A stretch of DNA of 32,780 nucleotides from assembly GCA_938082445.1 (NCBI GenBank), contig CALLLL010000243.1:1-32780 (forward strand), in the 5' to 3' direction. Position numbers and translations under genes: made by a program. Position 1 is the stretch's first letter, and each line of letters starts with the position of its first letter. The notes under the pieces are model-generated. The model did not search any database and had not been told where the DNA came from. It saw nothing but the letters and a program-made list of their open reading frames with translations. Positions 16,343-23,230 of the stretch are shown piece by piece. The DNA is from an uncultured bacterium (GTDB lineage Bacteria; Hydrogenedentota; Hydrogenedentia; Hydrogenedentales; GCA-2746185).

Positions 16343-16648
16343 ATGTATGTATGCAAAGCACAGGTTGAGTTTAATGAATCTTTGGAAGGGCGAACCCCAA
16401 CAGGTTCCGGGTATACATCCTATCTTCGCGTGGCAAGCAGTGCCGATGACATTGCGATACGATTACACAACTTGCCTAATTCAACCGATTGTAAAACCTG
16501 GTATCGTGTTGAAGTTGAGGTGATAAATTATGATGAGAGTTTAAAAGACGTACTCATCAAAGGCCAATGGTTTAAATTGATTATGGAAGATAGCATCATC
16601 GGCATAGGAACTATTCAGCGGCGCGTTAAAGAATCAGAATTCGTCTAG
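16343..16648 (+). CDS. Small beta-barrel protein resembling EF-Tu domain 3
   Basis: A 101-aa protein that starts 4 bp after the Memo-like gene, with GAGG 7 nt before its ATG, so it belongs to the same operon. The pattern KAQVEFNE.. GSGYTSYLRVASSADDIAIRL ..WYRVEVEVINYD.. LIKGQWFKLIMEDSIIGIGTI follows the order of strands in the C-terminal domain of EF-Tu (FKAEVYVL.. GYRPQFYFRT.. VKIEVELI.. FAIREGGRTVGAGVV), including the final REGxxxxGxG-like turn (MEDSIIGIG). No GTPase domain is present. This is a pattern match by eye; the function of stand-alone versions is unknown to me. It ends exactly where the convergent flagellar-rod-like gene ends. Confidence 0.65.
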   Translation: MYVCKAQVEFNESLEGRTPTGSGYTSYLRVASSADDIAIRLHNLPNSTDCKTWYRVEVEVINYDESLKDVLIKGQWFKLIMEDSIIGIGTIQRRVKESEFV

Positions 16649-16966
16649 TTATTCGAGGATATCCAGTAGGGTGCCCAGCGTATCGTTTTGGGCTTTGAGC
16701 ATGGTTGCATTGGCTTCATAGGTGTTTTTGTCAACGATCTGATTGGTCACTTCAGTTGTGAGGTCAACATTGGATGAGCCGGGGGGGGCAGGGGCCTCTG
16801 AGGTCTGAATTTCAACAATATCTACGCCACCAGTGGGAGAATCGCCATTGATAGCACGCTTGGCCTGATACCCTTCTGTTTGTAGGTTAGCAATGTTGTT
16901 TGCTGTGATATTGTGCCGTTTAGCTGCGGTCTGCATACCCTAAATTGATGCGTTTATTCCATCCAT
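16649..16966 (-). pseudogene. Short flagellar-rod-like (FlgC/FlgG-type ends) gene with in-frame TAG at codon 9
   Basis: From ATG 16964-16966 the frame reads MDGINASI, then TAG (16940-16942), then GMQTAAKRHNITANNIANLQTEGYQAKR. Together these match the N-terminus of flagellar rod/hook proteins (..SISGMQAA..R..ANNIANxxT.GYK), so the amber codon falls inside the conserved helix. The C-terminus SNVDLTTEVTNQIVDKNTYEANATMLKAQ is the matching Flg_bbr_C motif. Short proteins of about 105 aa with just these two ends occur in several phyla. The upstream ATG has GGAGG (16975-16979) with an 8-nt spacer and a promoter; the only downstream start, ATG 16936, lacks its own ribosome site but lies 3 nt after the TAG, so re-initiation could yield a 95-aa product. 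Other genes here also end in TAG, so codon reassignment is unlikely. Confidence 0.75.
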
Positions 16967-16987
16967 GGTGCTGTCCTCCGTATCTAA

Positions 16988-17016
16988 AATATACCATAGA
17001 AATGGGGATTTGTCAG
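16988..17016 (-). promoter_or_regulatory. Candidate promoter for the interrupted rod-like gene
   Basis: On the minus strand CTGACA (17011-17016) and TATATT (16988-16993) have a 17-nt spacer. The -10 ends 9 bp before the GGAGG ribosome site of the ATG at 16966, giving a short leader. It supports 16966 as the intended start. Confidence 0.5.
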
Positions 17017-17025
17017 GTCGTGTAC

Positions 17026-17913
17026 TTATAGGTTGTCGCCGAAGCGCTCAAGTCCTGTATCCACACTGTGCACAATGGCGGACTCAATATCATGGAGTTG
17101 GGCTTTTACATCATAGGCATGCGACTCACTTTTGCAAATGCCAAAACAGGTTGGCCCGCTACCACTCATGAGTACACCATCACATCCGGCTACGCTAAGG
17201 CGCGCTTTGTATTCCTCGATGATTGGGAAAGCGACCAGTGCTGCAAATTCCATGGCATTAAAAAGAATTGAGCCGAGAGGGGCTTCTTCGCATCGTTGAA
17301 TGGCTTCTTCGAGCCGTGAACTCATGCCGGAAGGGCCAGGGGTTGCGCCGCTTTTAAATAATTTGGGGTGGTTGTAGATCGCTGGAGTGCTCACGGCAAT
17401 AGGGGGATGGGCGAGTACGAACCATGTTTTAGGTAGTGGAGCGATAGGGCTTAATGTTTCGCCGCGATTAATTCCCGCTTGAGTGCCTCCACTTAGGCAG
17501 TAAGGAATATCCGAGCCAAGTTGGGCGGCGAGATCTTCCAGTTCATTTATGGGTGCATTGATGTCCCAGAGTTCATTGAGGGCGACTAGTGCCGCGGCTG
17601 CGTTTCCTGAACCTCCTGCGAGTCCGGCAGCGATTGGGATATGTTTCTCCAACGTCATGTGGGCGCCGTGCTTGATTTTGTACGTGTGTTGCAAAAGAGC
17701 GGCAGCGCGATACACTAAATTGTCTTTGCCTGGGGAAAGGTCCGCGCCTTCCACTTCAAGGCTCAAAGCGTCTGCTAAGGTACACGTTAACGTATCATGG
17801 AGGCTGATGCTTTGGAAAATTGTTTCGATGGCATGGAAGCCATCCTCGCGCTTTGAAAGTACGTCGAGGTAGAGGTTTATTTTCGCATATGAACGGTAGT
17901 CAATCGATTTCAT
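17026..17913 (-). CDS. ispE: 4-diphosphocytidyl-2-C-methyl-D-erythritol kinase IspE
   Basis: IspE phosphorylates CDP-methylerythritol at the 2-hydroxyl using ATP, the fourth step of the MEP isoprenoid pathway. The 295-aa product begins MKSIDYRSYAKINLYLDVLSKREDGFHAIETIF, with the family's AKINL and DGFHxI blocks. The GHMP ATP-binding loop is PIAAGLAGGSGNAAAAL (about 93-109) and the C-terminal motif is LMSGSGPTCFGI. I chose ATG 17913, 19 bp after the upstream gene; a TTG at 17958 would extend it by 15 residues and overlap that gene, but adds a proline-rich non-family stretch. Neither start has a strong ribosome site. Confidence 0.93.
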   Translation of the reverse strand: MKSIDYRSYAKINLYLDVLSKREDGFHAIETIFQSISLHDTLTCTLADALSLEVEGADLSPGKDNLVYRAAALLQHTYKIKHGAHMTLEKHIPIAAGLAGGSGNAAAALVALNELWDINAPINELEDLAAQLGSDIPYCLSGGTQAGINRGETLSPIAPLPKTWFVLAHPPIAVSTPAIYNHPKLFKSGATPGPSGMSSRLEEAIQRCEEAPLGSILFNAMEFAALVAFPIIEEYKARLSVAGCDGVLMSGSGPTCFGICKSESHAYDVKAQLHDIESAIVHSVDTGLERFGDNL

Positions 17914-17932
17914 GGCGTGGGAAATGTTCGGT

Positions 17933-19513
17933 TCAAGGAGTGGAGGCCGCTTTGGCAATAGCGAATGAATCGCTCAGTTGTTTACGCACAGTTTTCCCTG
18001 GTAGCCCGATAATTTCAAGTGGGCCGTAATAGTGTGCTGCTATCTTGGATACGGCACCTGATAGTTCTGTAACCTCGCGTAAATCTAGACGAATAGGACC
18101 GGTGGGGTGATAGTAAATAGCGTTGGTGGCCATTGCGTGTTCGACTTCTTTCCATTCGCTTGAATTATTACCAATGGTATGTGAAGATTCAGGGAAAACG
18201 GGCATGGTACCGGCTGCAGCGGTCATCATTTCAAAAGCGACTAAATCGGCAACTGAGCGAGTAATGTTCATGGTTTTTAGGACGTCGTCAGGGATTGAAG
18301 ACTTGGATACGACGAAGAATTTGTATTTCCATCCAATTAACTTACTCAGCTGTTTTACGCCAAATTCTCGCGCTTTGGGCTTGCGTAAATCTAACCAGTA
18401 ACTCCCGTCTTTGGCTTGGATAGTATATTCATTATGGCTTTTGGCGGCCGATAAGGGATCGAGGGTAATGCCGGGTGACATACCAGCACTTTTGATGGCA
18501 CTGGCAACACTGGCAATACTCATGCTGTAGTTTCCATTGGTGACACCGCCGGTTTGCCAGGTGCTAGGTACTAAGGCATGTTGGATAGATCGTAAATTCC
18601 ATTTGCGAGCTGTAGTGATGAGATTTTCAATTGAATCTTCATCTTGAATGGTTACCCACCCTTTGGGTTGGGTTTGTTGGCGTTCGTCTTTGCGGAAGTT
18701 CGTTTTTACCCAAGTGAAATATTCTTTTAGGGCTTTGCTGTTGTCCATGGACAACATAAGCCAAACCCCATCGGATTGTACTGTACTGTTGGGCATTACA
18801 TTGATAGAAGGGGCGTAGATGTTTTCAATTTTCCCGCCGCCTTTTTCGCCGTGTACAAAGCTCATGGTGGAGTGAATGTAACCGGATTGCAACAAACCAA
18901 TGCCGATGATTCCATTGCCTCCGGGCATTTTAATTTCCATGAAATTGGATTGACCTTTGGATATGGGGATGGCATGTGCCCCACGTCGTTGAGAATTACA
19001 CATGGTGGCTAAATTGGCATCCAGCATGGGCGCTGAACCGGGTGCCACAACACCTGGGCGAATGGCTTTTAGGGGAATGGGGGTGGTACCGGTATTTTTG
19101 ATGACGACCATCATGGTCATAAACGGCACCGTTGTATAACGATTGAAATGAAATTCGAGGTGGAGGCCGTCTTTGGGTTTAAAAGTGGATTGAAATCGGT
19201 CGCCACTACCGAAGGCGTCCTTAAAATCTTTACGTGAGTCCGATACCCAATGTTCTTTTTTAAGGCGAAGGGTTGTGCCGTCTCCAAATTCGATTTCGGT
19301 ATAGGCTGCTGGAACGATTATTTTTCCGTTGGCGCTTTCGATACGCCATTCTGCACGTTTAGGGTCGACTTTAAATACGCTATCAACTCCGCTAAATAGG
19401 AAGTGATCGCGCAGGCTCCATGGCTGAGTTTCTTCGGCAATGGTTGGGATACTGAAACTTGCCAGGACCAGCATGCATACACTTAACAAATAGCTCGGGA
19501 ACTTGGTGTTCAT
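17933..19513 (-). CDS. Large exported protein of unknown function, possibly glycoside-hydrolase-like
   Basis: The 526-aa product has a clear signal peptide (MNTKFPSYLLSVCMLVLASFSIPTIAEET, cleavage near IAEE). The N-terminal half (about 35-290) is beta-rich with aromatic-rich strands (LHLEFHFNRYTTVPFMTMMVVIKN), resembling a carbohydrate-binding super-sandwich. The second half looks like part of a TIM barrel: GWVTIQDEDSIENLITTARKW, a strand leading to GMSPGITLDPLSA, then KDGSYWLDLRKPKAREF, similar in order to the GH36/GH27 alpha-galactosidase layout (W.., G.xPGxxxxP, ..LD.R.P). The usual catalytic Asp pair cannot be assigned and the barrel seems short. I regard the assignment as tentative. It overlaps nothing and is followed 19 bp later by ispE. 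Confidence 0.6.
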   Translation of the reverse strand: MNTKFPSYLLSVCMLVLASFSIPTIAEETQPWSLRDHFLFSGVDSVFKVDPKRAEWRIESANGKIIVPAAYTEIEFGDGTTLRLKKEHWVSDSRKDFKDAFGSGDRFQSTFKPKDGLHLEFHFNRYTTVPFMTMMVVIKNTGTTPIPLKAIRPGVVAPGSAPMLDANLATMCNSQRRGAHAIPISKGQSNFMEIKMPGGNGIIGIGLLQSGYIHSTMSFVHGEKGGGKIENIYAPSINVMPNSTVQSDGVWLMLSMDNSKALKEYFTWVKTNFRKDERQQTQPKGWVTIQDEDSIENLITTARKWNLRSIQHALVPSTWQTGGVTNGNYSMSIASVASAIKSAGMSPGITLDPLSAAKSHNEYTIQAKDGSYWLDLRKPKAREFGVKQLSKLIGWKYKFFVVSKSSIPDDVLKTMNITRSVADLVAFEMMTAAAGTMPVFPESSHTIGNNSSEWKEVEHAMATNAIYYHPTGPIRLDLREVTELSGAVSKIAAHYYGPLEIIGLPGKTVRKQLSDSFAIAKAASTP

Positions 19514-19644
19514 AGTTGATTTCGCCTTTATAATTTATGTTTTCTACACCGACAGCCGTTTGCGGCGAATGATTGAATCGATCTTACTGTAGTTCTTTTA
19601 GTATCCCATTTTTTTAAATGATTGTCCAATTTAGTCAAGAAATA

Positions 19645-19662
19645 AAGGGCTCACAGGCCCTT
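19645..19662. repeat. Inverted repeat AAGGGC-6-GCCCTT in the divergent gap
   Basis: Two perfect 6-bp arms with a 6-nt loop in the 292-bp gap 19514-19805 between the exported-protein gene and the GTPase pair. No U-tract follows closely on either strand (the T8 run starting near 19683 is about 20 nt away), so a terminator is unlikely. The rest of this gap is AT-rich and holds no gene I can see. Confidence 0.35.
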
Positions 19663-19719
19663 GGAATGTATAGGATGATGTACTTTTTTTTAAATGGTGA
19701 CGGGATTCGAAGTATTTGT

Positions 19720-19735
19720 TGCGGGTTTACCCGCA
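19720..19735. promoter_or_regulatory. 16-bp palindromic operator-like site upstream of the GTPase pair
   Basis: TGCGGGT-TT-ACCCGCA is a perfect inverted repeat with 7-bp arms. It lies 30 bp upstream of a consensus -10 hexamer TATACT (19766-19771), whose -35 is not recognisable. The combination of a weak -35 and a nearby palindrome fits an activator or repressor site controlling the GTPase operon; the binding protein is unknown. Confidence 0.45.
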
Positions 19736-19805
19736 CAATTATCGGAAATCACACCTGTTATGGGGTATACTCAGAGTAGTTGTTAATATGTACACATGAG
19801 GTGAT

Positions 19806-21587
19806 ATGCAAAACGAATTGGGTCAAGCACTGGCGTCTTTTGAATTGGCTCTCCAGCAGATGCGATCTGCCTTGGAGACGCGGCCAGTGCTGTCTGAACG
19901 TGTATTTTCGGGCACTGAAGAGTGGACGGCGTTACTAACGTATAAACTTGTGCCCCATCTAGCTGGTGAAGGGTGTTTGATTGGAGCGGTAACGGGTGGG
20001 ACCAATACGGGGAAATCGACGGTATTTAATTTGTTGACCCATCAAAAAATTAGTCCGATGGTCAACACGGCTGCTGCAACTTGCCATCCAGTGATTGCAG
20101 CCAACGCAAAACGCGCAGCTGAATGTTTAGGTGGCAAACTTATCCCTGAATTTACCCCTGTACCGCTTGAAAATGAAGCGGATGTTATCAATAGCGATAT
20201 CGATTTTAAGACCCTTTTTGTGGCAGTAGACGATACCTTACCCGATCATTTAATTATCATGGATACTCCTGATGTGGATTCTATCGATAAGCGCAATTGG
20301 GAAGTGGCGGATAACATTCGCGCAGCTGGAGATGTGTTAATTGCAGTAATCACTGGTGAAAAATACAAAGACGATCGTGTTGTACAGTACTTTCGGCATG
20401 CAGTGGACTCGGGACGACAATTGGTCCCTGTGATGAATAAAGCTAACCCAGCTGATAATTTTCAAGTTGGCCGCAATCAAGTCGAAGATTTTTTAAATGA
20501 TGTCGGTATTGAGGCCATGAGCTATGTAATCCCTCATGACTTTTCTACTGGGGAAGATCTGAATCAATCGATCGTATCCTTTCAGGATGGCAAGGAATTG
20601 CGTGCGCATTTAGAAAGTTTGGATGTGCCGGCCATTAAACACCAAGTATTCGCACAAACCGTCAAACGTTTTGCTGAAACGACCAGCTCTTTCTTAAACC
20701 ATTTAGATGAAGTGCATACAGAACTGCGTGATGTTGCCGATCAGTTTGAGTCGCTGAATGCATCGGCTTCATTAGAGTATGATCCCGCACCGGGCAAAGA
20801 AGTCGGTGGTTTGTTTCATGCCTTTGTGCAATCGAAGCGTGGGGCAATTCGACGTGGAATAGGGGCTACTAGCGCAGCAATTGTACGCGGGGTATCAGCG
20901 ATAGGGCGCGGTATTGTCAGTGGTGTGAAAAAACGCACTCAAATGGAGGCGCAGAGCGAAGAAACAGAAGCCAGTGTGCTTGAGTTTCACCGTGCGGCAA
21001 TTACACGGATAGCGCAACACCTGTCGCGAACGTATATTGAAATTAGTCGCAATGCACCTGAACCCGTTGCATCCTTGATACGGAAATCTGTCGAGTCGTT
21101 GGATGTCGATGCTGCTGTTGATGCTGTGATAGAAGATTGCTTGAGTGCAGAAAGTATCTCTGAAGAGTTTCGTGAACATGCAGATGTCATGTTGAACGCA
21201 TGGTGGGAAGATCACAAAGGAAAACGATTGACTCTCGAAGCGTTGGATACGATATTGGCGATCATGCCCGCAGCCATTGCAGGGACTACTGGACTATTAA
21301 CGAGCGGATTTGGTGCAGGTGAATTGGCATTGGCTTCAACGGCGGCGGGGGCAACATTTGGCGCGAAGGTTATGGAATATCAATTTGGTGATGCCCTTTT
21401 TGATTTTTTGTCTCCGTGGAAAAAAGACCAGCAAGTACTGCTCAAGGCTGCATTGGATACCCATATTACCGAGCCGTGTTTGCATGAATTGTATGAGGCG
21501 TTGGAGCCCTTTGAAGGGGAAATTGTCGAATCATTGCGTAGCCATCATCGACAGTGTGTAGTGTCGCAAGGGAGTATTGAGTCATGA
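19806..21587 (+). CDS. Dynamin-like GTPase 1 of a tandem pair
   Basis: A 593-aa large GTPase. An N-terminal helical segment (1-55) is followed by P-loop GGTNTGKST (64-72), G3 DTPD (Asp153) in LIIMDTPDVDS, and a G4-like NKAN (211-214) at the end of strand LVPVM. The usual D of N/TKxD is replaced by N. Long helical regions follow (about 270-480), with a Gly/Ala-rich hydrophobic segment (about 483-525, MPAAIAGTTGLLTSGFGAGE) that could insert in or lie on membrane, as in the paddle of bacterial dynamin-like proteins. Dynamin-like proteins remodel or tether membranes on GTP hydrolysis and are often encoded in pairs. GAGG lies 4 nt before ATG 19806. The end overlaps the second GTPase gene by ATGA, indicating coupled synthesis. 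Confidence 0.8.
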   Translation: MQNELGQALASFELALQQMRSALETRPVLSERVFSGTEEWTALLTYKLVPHLAGEGCLIGAVTGGTNTGKSTVFNLLTHQKISPMVNTAAATCHPVIAANAKRAAECLGGKLIPEFTPVPLENEADVINSDIDFKTLFVAVDDTLPDHLIIMDTPDVDSIDKRNWEVADNIRAAGDVLIAVITGEKYKDDRVVQYFRHAVDSGRQLVPVMNKANPADNFQVGRNQVEDFLNDVGIEAMSYVIPHDFSTGEDLNQSIVSFQDGKELRAHLESLDVPAIKHQVFAQTVKRFAETTSSFLNHLDEVHTELRDVADQFESLNASASLEYDPAPGKEVGGLFHAFVQSKRGAIRRGIGATSAAIVRGVSAIGRGIVSGVKKRTQMEAQSEETEASVLEFHRAAITRIAQHLSRTYIEISRNAPEPVASLIRKSVESLDVDAAVDAVIEDCLSAESISEEFREHADVMLNAWWEDHKGKRLTLEALDTILAIMPAAIAGTTGLLTSGFGAGELALASTAAGATFGAKVMEYQFGDALFDFLSPWKKDQQVLLKAALDTHITEPCLHELYEALEPFEGEIVESLRSHHRQCVVSQGSIES

Positions 21588-23230
21588 CCTATCGAATGAA
21601 TACCCTGCTGGATAAGCTGGATGAGCTGAGTCACTATTCAGGTTCATGGCTTACATTGCGGCAAGAAGGGAAACGCTTAAATCATCGCGTGGCTGAGTTG
21701 CGCGAACGCGAAGACCGCTTGGATGATGTGCTCATCATAGCCTTGGTGGGTGGGTCAGGTGTAGGGAAATCGACTTTACTTAATGCGTTGGCCGGTGATG
21801 AATTGGCCAAGACTTCTGAGTATCGCCCGTGCACGTCGATTCCTACGGTATATCATCCTCCAGGTGCACGGCTAGATTTTTCCACCGACACACATAATGT
21901 GTCGGGTTCAGCCTTGGAGCATTTGGTGGTGATTGATACGCCTGACTCGGATACAATTGAAAAGGCCCACCGCGAATCGGTTAGTAAAATATTGCAACAC
22001 TGCGATCTCATTATGATGTGCGCCGATGCAGAAAAGTATTTGGATGAAGCGACGTGGTCGCTCTTGCGCCCTTTACAGCAGGAACGCAGTATTGTATGCG
22101 TGGAGACGAAAGCGTCGGTTGCGCCCACTGTTAAGGAGCATTGGCTTGCTCGGTTGACGGAAGAAGGATTTTCACCGGGGCAATATTTTCGCGTAAATAG
22201 TCTGCGAACGTTTGATCGAAAGTTGTCTGGAGCGCAGTCGGATGCGGAAGAATATGACTTCCCACAGCTTGAAACGTATTTGCAGTCCGAGTTGGATCGT
22301 GATCAAATTCGGCGTATAAAGCGCTCGAATGCTTCGGGTTTATTGGCTAAAACCATTGGATCGTTGCAAACTGCGGTCAATGAAGACGCTGTACACTTTG
22401 AGCAATTGCGAGAAGGTTTACAGCGTATTGATGCTGAGTTGGCTCAAGCCGGTTTGGCTGTAGCGGAGCAACGATTATTTTCCGAGTCGCATTTATGGAA
22501 TTATGCGCTAGGTAAAGAAACCAGTGTACGCACAAAGGGTGTGGTAGGAACTTTATATAAAGTCCTTGAGGTGGTCCGGACTCTACCGGCCCGAATGATG
22601 CAATGGTCGCCATGGTCGATGTCTTCAGGGATTGGGCAACGAGCAGCTACGTTACTGTCCAAAGATGATGCACCTGCTACGGCATTGACGCTCGATTCAG
22701 CAGAACTTAAGCAATTATTTCTGCAAAAAGAAAGTGAGCTGGGTGTGCTGTTGGCAAAAGCGGGTTTTGAGGTGCAGGGCAATACCCAAAGCTATGATTC
22801 GTATATCAATACACTAGGGGACTATGTGGGGGAAATCCTTCGCGGTTCTGCTCGAGAACGTATCGTACGTCGTGCACAGTTGATTTCTAGTTGGCCATTA
22901 GCGGTGCTTTTGGATATACCGCCTATTGCTTTTTTTGGGATTACCGCTTATGGAGTCGTTAAAGAATATTTTGCCGGTGTGTTTTTAGAGTGGTCTTTTT
23001 TCATTCATTCAGGTAGCGTATTGGCGATCATTTTAGTAGCTGAATTGGTGCTGCTGTCCCTGTTGGCGCGTAGTATGGCTTGGAGTGCACGTCGTAGCAG
23101 CATTGGTGATCTAAAAAAGGCCATCCGGGGTCACCGAATGGCCTTTGTATATGAGCGTAACGCGTTGGATGAGGCGAATGCTGTACGCGATGAAATCGAT
23201 GCGCTTCAGCAGGTACTCAAGGATTATTGA
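21584..23230 (+). CDS. Dynamin-like GTPase 2 of a tandem pair, with C-terminal membrane hairpin
   Basis: A 548-aa partner of the preceding GTPase. A helical N-terminus (HRVAELREREDRLDD) leads to P-loop VGGSGVGKST (55-64), a G2-like Thr region (TSEYRPCTSIPT), G3 DTPDSD (Asp118) and a G4-like TKAS (175-178), again without the canonical Asp. A helical middle part (about 230-430) precedes two predicted membrane helices (about 437-458 and 474-498: LAVLLDIPPIAFFGITAYGVV and VLAIILVAELVLLSLLA), then a cytosolic coiled tail. The protein is thus probably membrane-anchored while partner 1 is peripheral. ATG 21584 overlaps the upstream stop. Its last 7 bp overlap the convergent chaperone gene. It could also be called a YfjP/Era-like GTPase; the size and helical middle favour the dynamin-like class. 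Confidence 0.8.
   Translation: MTYRMNTLLDKLDELSHYSGSWLTLRQEGKRLNHRVAELREREDRLDDVLIIALVGGSGVGKSTLLNALAGDELAKTSEYRPCTSIPTVYHPPGARLDFSTDTHNVSGSALEHLVVIDTPDSDTIEKAHRESVSKILQHCDLIMMCADAEKYLDEATWSLLRPLQQERSIVCVETKASVAPTVKEHWLARLTEEGFSPGQYFRVNSLRTFDRKLSGAQSDAEEYDFPQLETYLQSELDRDQIRRIKRSNASGLLAKTIGSLQTAVNEDAVHFEQLREGLQRIDAELAQAGLAVAEQRLFSESHLWNYALGKETSVRTKGVVGTLYKVLEVVRTLPARMMQWSPWSMSSGIGQRAATLLSKDDAPATALTLDSAELKQLFLQKESELGVLLAKAGFEVQGNTQSYDSYINTLGDYVGEILRGSARERIVRRAQLISSWPLAVLLDIPPIAFFGITAYGVVKEYFAGVFLEWSFFIHSGSVLAIILVAELVLLSLLARSMAWSARRSSIGDLKKAIRGHRMAFVYERNALDEANAVRDEIDALQQVLKDY

Noticed and set aside
16940-16942. Reassignment of TAG to an amino acid
   Set aside because: serS, the DtxR-family gene and the EF-Tu-like gene all end in TAG at family-appropriate places, so TAG is a normal stop here.
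19645-19693. Inverted repeat plus T8 run as a terminator
   Set aside because: The T-run starts about 20 nt after the stem and there is no rightward gene upstream to terminate.
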